Of a stretch of 64,000 nucleotides of DNA, positions 49,578 through 58,157 are shown in pieces (the first letter of the stretch is position 1; every line of letters begins with the position of its first letter). Location of the stretch: contig CANFOL010000009.1 of assembly GCA_947448695.1 (NCBI GenBank), positions 1-64,000 on the forward strand, in the 5' to 3' direction. The notes beneath the pieces were generated by a model. It had not been told where the DNA came from, did no database searches, and saw only the letters and a list, made by a program, of their open reading frames with translations. The DNA is from Burkholderiaceae bacterium (GTDB taxonomy: Bacteria; Pseudomonadota; Gammaproteobacteria; Burkholderiales; Burkholderiaceae). The position numbers and the translations under genes are program-made.

Positions 49578-51359
49578 ATGATGACTACGCAAACGATACA
49601 AGTACCTGATATTGGTGATTTTAAGGATATTCCAGTCATTGAAATTTTAGTCAAGGTTGGCGATGAGATTGTTAAAGAGCAAGCTTTATTGATTTTAGAG
49701 TCTGACAAAGCAACGATGGAAGTACCTAGTGATGTGGTTGGTAAGGTTGTGTCGGTGGATATTAAGATTGGTGATAAGGTGAGTTTTGGAACTCCGTTCA
49801 TGACAGTTGAGGTAAGTACTCTAGCAACAGCGAAGAAAGAAGTGACACCTGTAGCGCCTGCACCAGCAACCTCAGTTTCGCAGTCAACACCAGCACCGAG
49901 TCTTGGAAGCTTTACAGGTAGTGCTCATCATTCATGTCAATTGCTTGTATTGGGCTCTGGGCCGGGCGGCTACAGTGCCGCGTTTCGAGGTGCAGATTTA
50001 GGTTTAGACACTCTTTTAGTTGAGCGTTACGCCACTTTAGGTGGAGTTTGCTTGAATGTGGGATGTATCCCATCCAAAGCCTTACTTCATACTGCTGCGA
50101 TCATGGAAGAAGTGAAATCCATGTCAAAGCACGGTGTTCAATTTGGTGAGCCTACGGTAGATATCAATGCGCTTCGAAAGCATAAAGACGGCGTCATTAA
50201 TCAACTGACCTCTGGTTTATCTGGCATGGCAAAAGCTCGAAAAGTAAAAGTTTTACGAGGCTTTGGAACTTTTTTAGATGCGCATCATTTACAACTAGAA
50301 GAGACATCAGGAACGGGTAAGGACATCACTGGAAAAAAAGAAGTGATTCATTTTGAAAAAGTCATTATTGCTGCTGGAAGTCAGTCAGTTGCATTACCTT
50401 TTTTACCTGTTGATCCAAGAATTGTTGATAGTACCGGCGCGTTAGAGCTTAAGTCGATACCCAAGCGTATGTTGGTCATTGGTGGTGGAATTATAGGTTT
50501 AGAGATGGCAACCGTTTATAGCGCTTTAGGTTCACAAATTGATATTGTTGAAGTCAGCGATGGATTGATGGCGGGTGCTGATCGAGATCTTGTGAAGGTT
50601 TGGGAGAAAATTAATTTACCTCGTTTTCATCAAGTGATGTTGGGCACTAAAGCAGCAGCTGCGCAGGCGAAAGACGATGGTATTTGGGTACAATTTGAGG
50701 GGCCAAAAGCACCTGCTGAAATGCAGTGTTATGACCTTGTCTTGGTTGCGGTAGGTCGCATTCCAAATGGTAAAAAAATACAAGCCAATACTTCAGGAGT
50801 AATGGTTGATGAGCGTGGTTTTATTCCAGTCGACAATCAGATGCGTACCAATGTTGAGCATATCTTTGCGATTGGTGACATTGTTGGACAACCCATGTTG
50901 GCTCATAAAGCGGTTCATGAAGGTCATGTTGCAGCAGAAGTTGCTGCAGGTGAGAAATCCTACTTTGATGTGAAGCAAATACCTTCTGTGGCCTATACTG
51001 ACCCTGAGGTAGCATGGTCAGGATTGACAGAAGAACAATGTAAGGTAAAAGGAATTGCCTATCAAAAAGGGGTTTTTCCATGGGCGGCAAGTGGGCGAGC
51101 AATTGCCAATGGCCGAAGTGAAGGATTTACCAAGCTGATTTTTGATGCAGCTACACATCGGATTATTGGTGGCGGTATTGTTGGAACCAATGCCGGAGAT
51201 TTAATCGGTGAAGTTTGTTTGGCAATTGAAATGGGTGCTGATCATGTGGATATTGGCAAGACGATTCATCCTCATCCAACACTGGGAGAGTCGATTGGTT
51301 TAGCCGCTGAAGTTGCGCATGGCACTTGTACTGATTTACCACCACAAAGAAAAAAGTAA
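49578..51359 (+). CDS. lpdA: Dihydrolipoyl dehydrogenase E3 with fused lipoyl domain
   Basis: FAD disulfide oxidoreductase that reoxidises the lipoyl arm with NAD. Unlike the usual 470-residue E3, it starts with a lipoyl domain (residues 1-80, lipoyl Lys in ESDKATMEVPS) and a Pro/Thr/Ala linker, then the E3 body with GSGPGGYSAAFRGADLG (FAD), redox cysteines in GGVCLNVGCIPSKAL, NAD motif GGGIIGLEMATVY and catalytic HPHPTLGES. 593 residues. Lipoyl-E3 fusions are known from Neisseria and Burkholderiales. Closed by a strong terminator. Confidence 0.96.
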   Translation: MMTTQTIQVPDIGDFKDIPVIEILVKVGDEIVKEQALLILESDKATMEVPSDVVGKVVSVDIKIGDKVSFGTPFMTVEVSTLATAKKEVTPVAPAPATSVSQSTPAPSLGSFTGSAHHSCQLLVLGSGPGGYSAAFRGADLGLDTLLVERYATLGGVCLNVGCIPSKALLHTAAIMEEVKSMSKHGVQFGEPTVDINALRKHKDGVINQLTSGLSGMAKARKVKVLRGFGTFLDAHHLQLEETSGTGKDITGKKEVIHFEKVIIAAGSQSVALPFLPVDPRIVDSTGALELKSIPKRMLVIGGGIIGLEMATVYSALGSQIDIVEVSDGLMAGADRDLVKVWEKINLPRFHQVMLGTKAAAAQAKDDGIWVQFEGPKAPAEMQCYDLVLVAVGRIPNGKKIQANTSGVMVDERGFIPVDNQMRTNVEHIFAIGDIVGQPMLAHKAVHEGHVAAEVAAGEKSYFDVKQIPSVAYTDPEVAWSGLTEEQCKVKGIAYQKGVFPWAASGRAIANGRSEGFTKLIFDAATHRIIGGGIVGTNAGDLIGEVCLAIEMGADHVDIGKTIHPHPTLGESIGLAAEVAHGTCTDLPPQRKK

Positions 51360-51377
51360 GCTTTTTCCTTACGCAAT

Positions 51378-51411
51378 AAAAGACATGGGAAAATATCCCA
51401 TGTCTTTTTTT
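51378..51411 (+). terminator. Intrinsic terminator of the pyruvate dehydrogenase operon
   Basis: A perfect stem, AAAAGACATGGGA with TCCCATGTCTTTT and a five-base loop, runs into a seven-base T tract 19 bases after the lpdA stop codon. The T tract ends just before the purT ribosome site. Confidence 0.93.
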
Positions 51412-51422
51412 AGGAATTGAAT

Positions 51423-52643
51423 ATGAACCAATACCCTCGCTTTCCGATTGTCGGAACTCCTTTAGCTGCTAATGCGATTCGCGTCATGATGCTTGGTAGC
51501 GGTGAGTTAGGTAAAGAGGTCATTATTGAGCTTCAGCGACTCGGAATTGAGGTCATCGCTGTGGATCGTTATCCGAATGCTCCTGGGCATCAAGTAGCGC
51601 ATCGCTCCCATGTCATTGATATGACTGATGGTCAGGCCCTAAGAGATTTAGTAGCTAAGGAAAAGCCACATTTAATTGTTCCTGAGATTGAGGCGATCGC
51701 CACGACAACATTAATGGAGCTAGAGCAAGAAGGAATTGTAGAAGTAATTCCGACGGCCAGGGCTGCATACCTCACCATGAATCGTGAAGGGATTCGTGAA
51801 CTAGCTGCCAAAGAGTTAGGTTTGCCAACATCCCCATATTTTTTTGCAAGTTCACTTGAAGAGTTACAGGTAGCGATTGACAATGGCATTGGTTATCCAT
51901 GCTTTGTGAAACCAGTGATGTCCTCATCTGGCAAGGGACAATCTAAATTAGATGGTCCTCAAGATGTCAAAAAAGCGTGGGAATATGCGGCATCAGGAGG
52001 TCGGGTTGATACTGGTCGAGTGATTGTCGAGGGATTAATCGATTTTGATTACGAAATCTCACTTCTGACCGTTAGGTCGTTTGGAAGTGATGGAAAAATA
52101 AAAACCAGTTTTTGTGAGCCAATTGGTCATGTCCAAAAAAATGGTGATTATGTAGAAAGTTGGCAACCCATGGCGATGAGTGCGCTAGCCATTGAAAGAG
52201 CAAGAGATATTGCAGAGAAAATTACGACAAATTTAGGTGGTAGAGGAATTTTTGGTGTAGAGCTTTTTGTTAAGGGGGATCGAGTGTGGTTTTCTGAAGT
52301 AAGTCCAAGACCACATGATACGGGGCTTGTTACTTTAGTGAGTCAAGTACAGAGTGAGTTTGAGCTCCATGCAAAGGCAATTTTAGGTTTACCTACTCAA
52401 GTCACCTTAAAAACACCTGGGGCGAGTGCTGTGATTTATGGAGGCATTGAAGCTAAGGGGATTGGTTATGAAAACGTTCACCAAGCTTTATCGCAAGAGG
52501 GTGTTACATTACGCTTATTTGGTAAGCCTGAGTCCTTTATGAAAAGAAGAATGGGAGTTGCCTTAGCGAGTGCCCAAAATACAGATTCGGCACGTGCACT
52601 TGCAAAAGAAGCGGCGCAAAAAATCGCAACGGTAAAGCCCTAA
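51423..52643 (+). CDS. purT: Formate-dependent phosphoribosylglycinamide formyltransferase PurT
   Basis: ATP-grasp enzyme formylating GAR with formate and ATP in purine synthesis, an alternative to PurN. Key parts: [35 protein letters not shown]-grasp lid region [27 protein letters not shown] and [10 protein letters not shown]. 406 residues. TAGGA at 51411-51415 sets the start at ATG 51423 rather than TTG two codons earlier. The ribosome site is directly behind the lpdA terminator, so its promoter must lie within or just before that hairpin, or it depends on read-through. Confidence 0.95.
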   Translation: MNQYPRFPIVGTPLAANAIRVMMLGSGELGKEVIIELQRLGIEVIAVDRYPNAPGHQVAHRSHVIDMTDGQALRDLVAKEKPHLIVPEIEAIATTTLMELEQEGIVEVIPTARAAYLTMNREGIRELAAKELGLPTSPYFFASSLEELQVAIDNGIGYPCFVKPVMSSSGKGQSKLDGPQDVKKAWEYAASGGRVDTGRVIVEGLIDFDYEISLLTVRSFGSDGKIKTSFCEPIGHVQKNGDYVESWQPMAMSALAIERARDIAEKITTNLGGRGIFGVELFVKGDRVWFSEVSPRPHDTGLVTLVSQVQSEFELHAKAILGLPTQVTLKTPGASAVIYGGIEAKGIGYENVHQALSQEGVTLRLFGKPESFMKRRMGVALASAQNTDSARALAKEAAQKIATVKP

Positions 52644-52666
52644 AGATTTCTTTGTAAAACTTGCTT

Positions 52667-53230
52667 ATGAGTGCAAAGAAAAAACTTATTGCACAATTGA
52701 TGATGTTAATCATCGTTCTAGGGGGAGTTCTATTGATGACATTTAAACCCAGTACTATATTCGGGAAATCTCTGACAACGCGAGCTGGAGTAGTGAGTGG
52801 TATTGAAAAAGCGATTGAAGAAAGACATATTGCTGATCCTCATGATCCCATAGTAAAAGATCTTAAAGCCTATACCTATATTGCTAAGTTTCAGTTAGGC
52901 AACACCCCAATCGTAGCAAAGTTCCAAGATCCTTATCAAATCGATGAAGGGGATATTCTGCGCGTAAGTGGAGTCCAGGAAGAACAGTTTTTTGATGTCA
53001 TAGCGTATCGCAATGAAACAAAGCAATATACAGGTTCGAACTCTTGGTGGATGACAGCATTGGCCGGATTAGTATTTGCAGTTACAGCAGGCTTTATCTT
53101 CTTTCGCGTTATTGAAGATCCTCGTTGGTATGAGCAAGCCTTTTTTATGTTACTTTTTGGAGTGAGTGTGTTCTTAATATTTAGGGGATTTTATATTAAA
53201 GAAGCTATTGATTTATTACAGCAGTCATGA
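52667..53230 (+). CDS. Small membrane protein of unknown family
   Basis: I do not recognise the family. A 187-residue protein with an N-terminal membrane segment (about residues 8-25), a soluble middle with alternating beta-like stretches (AYTYIAKFQLGNTPIVAKF, EGDILRVSGVQ), and two C-terminal segments (about 128-146 and 155-172). The layout resembles DUF3592-like proteins, with a small periplasmic or cytoplasmic domain between helices, but this is not secured. ATG 52667 is used; no good ribosome site. It is 23 bases after purT, and its TGA overlaps the ATG of a dead chagasin-like gene, so it was probably once coupled to a protease inhibitor. Confidence 0.6.
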   Translation: MSAKKKLIAQLMMLIIVLGGVLLMTFKPSTIFGKSLTTRAGVVSGIEKAIEERHIADPHDPIVKDLKAYTYIAKFQLGNTPIVAKFQDPYQIDEGDILRVSGVQEEQFFDVIAYRNETKQYTGSNSWWMTALAGLVFAVTAGFIFFRVIEDPRWYEQAFFMLLFGVSVFLIFRGFYIKEAIDLLQQS

Positions 53231-53715
53231 ATAAGTGAATCAGATTTCACAGTGTTTTTTTGTTAGGAATCTCATTGACGAGTTCCTGTTCAAAAGAGGT
53301 GTCAGGGATTGAACCATTCTATCTTCGTTCACAGCAAATTCCTTCAAAGACTATGCCATGAGAGTGATCGCCGATATTGCTTCACAATTCTGGTATACAG
53401 AAACTTGTTTCTTGTGTTGGTCAAAAGCACGAGATTCAAATTGTAAGTAATCCATCCACTGGTTATCGATGTGAAATGCGCTATGAAGAGCCCCTCAATA
53501 CATATTTAGATGTGGTCTGTCAGAATATCAATTACGACAATCAAGAAAACTTTTCTGATGGTGTTCGAAAGCATGATTCAGTAGGAAAGTAGGAGTTGTA
53601 AATTCAAACCAACTGTACAGGTTTGTATTCAATCATTTTTGAATATAGAAGACCTTGTGAGCAGGGGCCTTCAATATATAAAACAGCCGTAGAATTTGTG
53701 ACGAAAAATGATTAA
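53227..53715 (+). pseudogene. Dead chagasin-like (I42) protease-inhibitor lipoprotein gene
   Basis: One reading frame of 163 codons runs from ATG 53227 to TAA 53713 and is interrupted by TGA at 53236, 53359 and 53365, TAG at 53590 and TAA at 53599, with no frameshift. It encodes a signal peptide with lipobox (LLGISLTSSC), then SNPSTGYRCEM, matching the chagasin NPTTGYxW loop, and FEYRRPCEQG, matching the conserved RPWE loop. Both family Trp positions are Cys here. Chagasin-type proteins inhibit cysteine proteases. Each premature stop is one C-to-T change from CGA, CAG or CAA. The ATGA overlap with the upstream gene shows former coupling. Confidence 0.75.
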
Positions 53716-53758
53716 AGCCGAGCAAGGCTAGGCCTCAATCTGTTCAATCGATAACTTC

Positions 53759-54313
53759 TTAATTAGCTACTGCGCTTTTAAATAATTTTTCACTTGCTTT
53801 GAGGGCGGATTCTGAAGCGGTATGAGCTTGATGTGAACTCATATCAAGGGCTTGTTTGACTGCTTTTTGTGAAGATTCAAATGCTGTATTTGCATTTGCA
53901 ACAGCTTGTTTAATGAGGTTAACGGTTGTATCAGAACTGCTAGGGGTTTGTGAGATTAAGTCAGATAATAATTTTTGCATTTCAGTCGTACGCTTTTGCA
54001 TATCAGCTTTAGTAACTTCATTGATACTTGTTTGAGTTTGATTTGCGATACTGTAAAAATGTCGACAGTATGCCATTGCTTTTTCTGCCATTGGTTGTAC
54101 AAAATGAGCTTGCATACCCATATATTCTTTAATATCTTTTGCTTTTGATACATCTTGCATATGAGCAACATTTTCTTGCATTAAAGTTGTTGCGACTTGA
54201 AGATTGAGTTCCATTAATTTTTCAACACCATCAAATGCCTTACGTGAAAGTTGTGCTAGCGTCTCTAAATTTGCTTTATTCGCTGATGCGATTTGTTCTT
54301 GAGTCAACAACAT
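53759..54313 (-). CDS. Phasin family protein
   Basis: A 184-residue phasin, the surface protein of polyhydroxyalkanoate granules. It begins LTQEQIASANKANLETLAQL, followed by KAFDGVEKLMELNLQVATTLM, both typical for phasin_2-type proteins of Burkholderiales; the rest is helical, rich in Ala, Ser and Gln. AAAGGA upstream of the ATG is a good ribosome site. No PHA synthase gene is in the window, but the protein implies carbon storage as PHB. A possible FNR-type box lies in the upstream region. Confidence 0.9.
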   Translation of the reverse strand: MLLTQEQIASANKANLETLAQLSRKAFDGVEKLMELNLQVATTLMQENVAHMQDVSKAKDIKEYMGMQAHFVQPMAEKAMAYCRHFYSIANQTQTSINEVTKADMQKRTTEMQKLLSDLISQTPSSSDTTVNLIKQAVANANTAFESSQKAVKQALDMSSHQAHTASESALKASEKLFKSAVAN

Positions 54314-54381
54314 AATTAAATCCTTTAAAGTGATATTGGAGAATTGATGGTTTTATGTTAACTGATTCATGTTAAAAACGA

Positions 54382-54395
54382 TTGATATATGTCAA
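54382..54395. promoter_or_regulatory. FNR/Anr-like box between the phasin and HDAC-family genes
   Basis: TTGAT-ATAT-GTCAA differs from the consensus TTGAT-N4-ATCAA by one base. It lies 69 bases upstream of the minus-strand phasin start and 113 bases before the plus-strand HDAC-family start. A 14-base AT-rich match can occur by chance, so this is only a candidate. Confidence 0.3.
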
Positions 54396-54507
54396 AAAAT
54401 AGCACTTTGAATGCACCAATTGTGAGTTTAGGAAATTCACCTGAGTGCATAGGATAATAGTAGGAATAATTACTATCAAACCACTCTTCTCAATTGAATC
54501 TTATTCT

Positions 54508-55416
54508 ATGTTGCAAGTTTATTACACTGATCATTTTGTATTGCCGCTTCCCTCGGGGCATCGTTTTCCCATGAAGAAATATCAAATGTTACGGGATGAA
54601 GTATCTACATATTTAGAAGTGGAATTAGATGAAGCGCCTTTAGCAAGTTTAGACGAACTCTTACTAGCGCATGACGGTGAATATATTGAAAAAGTTATTC
54701 AAGGTCAATTAACACAAGCCCAACAACGAGAAATTGGATTTCCTTGGAGCGCGCAAATGGTGACTCGGTCTCGAAGGTCATCTGGTGCAACGATTGCCGC
54801 TTGTAACGCAGCATGGAAAAATGGCGTGGGAGTTAATTTGGCTGGTGGCACTCATCATGCTTATGCAGATAAAGGAAGTGGTTTTTGTGTATTTAATGAT
54901 GCTGCTATTGCAGCAAAAAAAATGCAATTGAAACTATACGAACACTTCAAACGAGATATACGCGTTGCAATCATTGATTTAGACGTTCATCAGGGTAATG
55001 GTACTGCATCGATTTTAAAAGAAGATTCGAGTGTATTTACTTTCTCGATGCATGGTGAAAAAAATTTTCCATTTCGAAAAGAGTCGAGTGATCTTGATAT
55101 TGGGTTACAGGATGGTTGTGAGGATGAAGAATACCTCTTAGCATTACATGGTGGGTTAGATCAGATTGAAGCCTCATTTAACCCTGAATTTGTCATTTAT
55201 TTGGCTGGAGCTGATCCCTATCAAGGCGATCGCTTAGGTAGACTCCATTTAACGATTGAAGGATTGGGAAAAAGAGATGAGAAGGTATTACAATGGTGTT
55301 TTGATAGAAAAATTCCTGTAGCAATTGCGATGGCTGGTGGATATGGTAGTTCCATTGAAGAAACTGTAGCAATTCATGCGCAAACAATTAGAAAAGCAAT
55401 TGCATTTCAATGGTAA
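54508..55416 (+). CDS. Histone-deacetylase-family protein
   Basis: Zinc deacetylase of the HDAC/acetoin-utilisation/APAH superfamily, about 302 residues. Active-site features: GTHHAYADKGSGFCVFNDAA with the catalytic His pair, DLDVHQGNGTASI with two zinc ligands, AGADPYQGDRLGRLHLT with the third, and a GGYG loop. This short form in betaproteobacteria acts on small acetylated amines or proteins; the substrate is unknown. The frame is open 21 codons further upstream, but ATG 54508 begins right at the conserved LQVYYTDHF. Its last codons overlap the start of the EamA transporter gene. Confidence 0.88.
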   Translation: MLQVYYTDHFVLPLPSGHRFPMKKYQMLRDEVSTYLEVELDEAPLASLDELLLAHDGEYIEKVIQGQLTQAQQREIGFPWSAQMVTRSRRSSGATIAACNAAWKNGVGVNLAGGTHHAYADKGSGFCVFNDAAIAAKKMQLKLYEHFKRDIRVAIIDLDVHQGNGTASILKEDSSVFTFSMHGEKNFPFRKESSDLDIGLQDGCEDEEYLLALHGGLDQIEASFNPEFVIYLAGADPYQGDRLGRLHLTIEGLGKRDEKVLQWCFDRKIPVAIAMAGGYGSSIEETVAIHAQTIRKAIAFQW

Positions 55417-56309
55417 ATCAACACAGTAATTTAATTTATCCCATTTTTATTCTGATTTGGAGTTCAGGTTTTATTGTTTCCCGATTTGGGATGCCATACT
55501 CTGAACCCATGACCTTTTTATCCCTGCGATTTATTGGGGTTTGTGTTCTGATGCTGCCTATTATTTTTTGGAAAAATATTACTTGGCCATCGAAGGCTCA
55601 AATCCTCCACATTGCAGTTGCTGGTAGTTTGATTCAATTTGGTTATTTAGCAGGAGTTTGGATCTCTGTGCGAGAGGGTATGCCTGCAGGTTTGTCCGCT
55701 TTAATTGTAGGTTTGCAGCCGATCCTTACAGGATTATTTGCTTACTTTATTGCTGAAAAAGTTACTTCAAGACAGTGGACTGGATTGTTCTTGGGTTTAT
55801 TGGGTGTCGTGATGGTTTTATCTGCCAAGCTCAATACAGACGGCGTCACTTTGCCAAATATTCTTTGGAATGTTTTTGCTTTATTCTCCATTACAAGTGG
55901 GACTATTTATCAAAAAAAATATTGTCCTACCTTTGATTTGCGCATTGGCTCATTTATTCAATTTGCTACGAGTGGTTTAATCAGTGGGGTTTTTGCAATG
56001 TTATTTGAATCCAGGCATATCATTTGGAGTAATGAGATGATTGGTTCATTAGTCTGGTCTATTTTTTGTATTTCGATTGGGGCGATGAGTTTATTGTTTA
56101 TTCTTATTCGAAGAGGAAATGCGACCAAAGTTAGTAGCCTGATGTATTTGACTCCGCCAACCACAGCCATATTAGCTTGGGTTTTCTTTAGAGAGCCTTT
56201 GACTCCTATCATTATTTTGGGCACGGTTGTGACATCATTAGGTGTCTTGTTAGTCAATCAATCTCTACCGGCATTTTTATCTCCACGTAACGTGAAAGAC
56301 TTAAAATAG
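55410..56309 (+). CDS. EamA/DMT-family transporter
   Basis: A 299-residue membrane protein with ten predicted segments and the two EamA repeats, e.g. IWSSGFIVSRFGMPYSEP in the first and PTTAILAWVFFREPLTPIII in the second. DMT exporters move amino acids, nucleosides or other metabolites; substrate is not evident. The ATG overlaps the stop of the HDAC-family gene by seven bases, so translation is probably coupled, and the pair may deal with one metabolite (deacetylation then export). That link is inference. Confidence 0.88.
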   Translation: MVNQHSNLIYPIFILIWSSGFIVSRFGMPYSEPMTFLSLRFIGVCVLMLPIIFWKNITWPSKAQILHIAVAGSLIQFGYLAGVWISVREGMPAGLSALIVGLQPILTGLFAYFIAEKVTSRQWTGLFLGLLGVVMVLSAKLNTDGVTLPNILWNVFALFSITSGTIYQKKYCPTFDLRIGSFIQFATSGLISGVFAMLFESRHIIWSNEMIGSLVWSIFCISIGAMSLLFILIRRGNATKVSSLMYLTPPTTAILAWVFFREPLTPIIILGTVVTSLGVLLVNQSLPAFLSPRNVKDLK

Positions 56310-56339
56310 TCTCTTATAGAATTCAATTTATCTTAGCTC

Positions 56340-57452
56340 ATGTCAAAAAAATCCCCTTACAAATTATTTCTCGCAATACTGATTGTTTCTATGAGTTATT
56401 CAACACATGTCAGCGCTAAAACTACAGATGAATCCTCGAGTAATAACAACATTCAAGCCGAAAAAAATAAATCAAGTAAGTCCTCTAAAGAATCAAAATC
56501 TTCTGGTGCGAATCGATCAATAAGGGCTGACAAAACAAAGAAAAATGCAAAATCACCGAAAAACTCCAGAGAAGTTCGACCAACCGTTCTACCGCGATCA
56601 TCTGTCAAGAAAATGGAGCCTGTATCTCCAAGGGTTTCTGCAGGAACAGCCTTAGGCCTGGGCAAGAATGTCGATGAGTTAAATTTAAAGTCGAAAGTTG
56701 CGATGATTGTTGATCTGCAAAATCAAGATATTATCTTTGATAAAAATTCCCAAATAGTTCTCCCAGTAGCATCGATTACTAAATTACTTACAGCCATGGT
56801 TGTTTTAGATGCTAATTTGCCCATGGAGGAGACATTGGAGATTAATGAACAAGATGCTGCAATATACAAAAACTCTCGCTTAGTCAAAGGAACAACCTTA
56901 ACTCGACAAGAGGCATTATTGCTTGCGCTCATGTCTTCTGAAAACCGCGCTGCGTATACTTTGGGAAGAAATTACCCCGGGGGTATAAATGCCTTTATGG
57001 CTGCTATAAATCGTAAGACAAAAGAAATTGGTATGAAAAATGCCTTCTTTGAAGATCCTACCGGACTGACAAGTAAAAACGTAGCTTCTGCAGAAGATTT
57101 AGCGATTTTAGTGAATGCGGCTTATCAGTATCCCGTGATTCGTCAATTTACGATCACCCCAATTCACTTTAAACAAATCAATCAACGCGAACAACAGTTT
57201 TTAAATAGTAATCGACTTGTTCGTTCCGGGGATATGGAAGTTTTGATTCAGAAAACTGGTTACATATCGGAAGCAGGGCGTTGTTTGGTGATGATGGCAA
57301 TGGTCAATAATAAGCCCTACACCATGGTATTTTTAGACTCTGTAGGGGTGCAGTCTAGATTTGCTGATGCAATCCGTGTCAAGGAATGGATCCAGAGTTC
57401 ACAGCATGCGATGCTGCGTAAATTACCAAATACAAAGATAGCGGCTAATTAG
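56340..57452 (+). CDS. D-alanyl-D-alanine endopeptidase, PbpG-like
   Basis: Periplasmic serine peptidase of the S11 family, cutting peptidoglycan cross-links or terminal D-Ala. Signal peptide with core LFLAILIVSMSYSTHVSA, then a Ser/Lys/Asn-rich low-complexity stretch (about residues 27-90), then the catalytic domain with SxxK in PVASITKLLTAMV, SxN in MSSENRAAY and KTG in IQKTGYISEAG. 370 residues, longer than E. coli PbpG because of the linker. Its stop codon overlaps that of the convergent binding-protein gene. Confidence 0.92.
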   Translation: MSKKSPYKLFLAILIVSMSYSTHVSAKTTDESSSNNNIQAEKNKSSKSSKESKSSGANRSIRADKTKKNAKSPKNSREVRPTVLPRSSVKKMEPVSPRVSAGTALGLGKNVDELNLKSKVAMIVDLQNQDIIFDKNSQIVLPVASITKLLTAMVVLDANLPMEETLEINEQDAAIYKNSRLVKGTTLTRQEALLLALMSSENRAAYTLGRNYPGGINAFMAAINRKTKEIGMKNAFFEDPTGLTSKNVASAEDLAILVNAAYQYPVIRQFTITPIHFKQINQREQQFLNSNRLVRSGDMEVLIQKTGYISEAGRCLVMMAMVNNKPYTMVFLDSVGVQSRFADAIRVKEWIQSSQHAMLRKLPNTKIAAN

Positions 57453-58126
57453 TGAATAAATCCGAATGGCTCAAGCTGATGTTTGAGGCTAGGATTTTGA
57501 AGGAGTTCAATGAATTCAATAACTTCAGCTTGATTTGAATTCGTTGTTTGCGCAACACTAAACAGACTCCATTCCTGGAGATCCTCAGGTAAAAATCCTA
57601 ATAAGTCTACCTCAGGTACTGCTTTAATTTCACTTACTAATTGCACTGCGAGCTCTGACTTGCCTTGAGATACCAATTCAGCGACAAGGCCGCCATCGGG
57701 TCGGATTGCCTTAGCAAGAATGATTTCTTCAATACCTAAAGATTGAATTAATTTCGCAAAGTAAATCCCACTCGCACCAAATTGAGTAAAAGCAATCGAT
57801 TGGCAATGGATGAGAGTTTGAATACAGGCATCTTTTGTCGAGATATCTAGAGGAGATGCTCCTTTGGCAATTGCAATCCCAACCCCTGTTTTCGCAAAAG
57901 GTGTGATAGTCGACTGCAAAATCTTTTGATGCTTTATTAAGTCTTGAATACCAGACTCAGTCAGGATGACAGCATCTGCCAGCGAATTTAATTTACATTG
58001 TTCTACTAGCCCTACAGTTGTCCCAAACGTAATCTCGCATACCTGATTCGATACCTTTGAAAATGCCTCAAGAATCGTTGGCATAGCTGCATGAAAAGCG
58101 GTTGAGCAAAGAATCTTGATAGACAT
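57449..58126 (-). CDS. ModA-like substrate-binding-fold protein without signal peptide
   Basis: A 225-residue protein with the fold pattern of type 2 periplasmic binding proteins of the molybdate type: IKILCSTAFHAAMPTILEAF at the start, PFAKTGVGIAIAKGASPLDI in the middle and late VQLVSEIKAVPEVDLLGFLP. From ATG 58126 no signal peptide is present; the longer frame upstream runs into the iclR gene and also shows none. So it is probably a cytoplasmic sensor-like protein. No ABC transporter genes are nearby. It lies 31 bases downstream of an IclR regulator, likely in one transcript. Ribosome site weak. Confidence 0.7.
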   Translation of the reverse strand: MSIKILCSTAFHAAMPTILEAFSKVSNQVCEITFGTTVGLVEQCKLNSLADAVILTESGIQDLIKHQKILQSTITPFAKTGVGIAIAKGASPLDISTKDACIQTLIHCQSIAFTQFGASGIYFAKLIQSLGIEEIILAKAIRPDGGLVAELVSQGKSELAVQLVSEIKAVPEVDLLGFLPEDLQEWSLFSVAQTTNSNQAEVIEFIELLQNPSLKHQLEPFGFIH

Positions 58127-58157
58127 GAAGGTGCAGACTGGTAGATGAAAATTGGTA

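Noticed and set aside
53227..53715. Three in-frame TGA codons might mean selenocysteine or a changed genetic code
   Set aside because: TAG and TAA also interrupt the same frame, and other genes of the window end normally with TGA, TAG and TAA. No SECIS-like hairpin was evident. Pseudogene is simpler.
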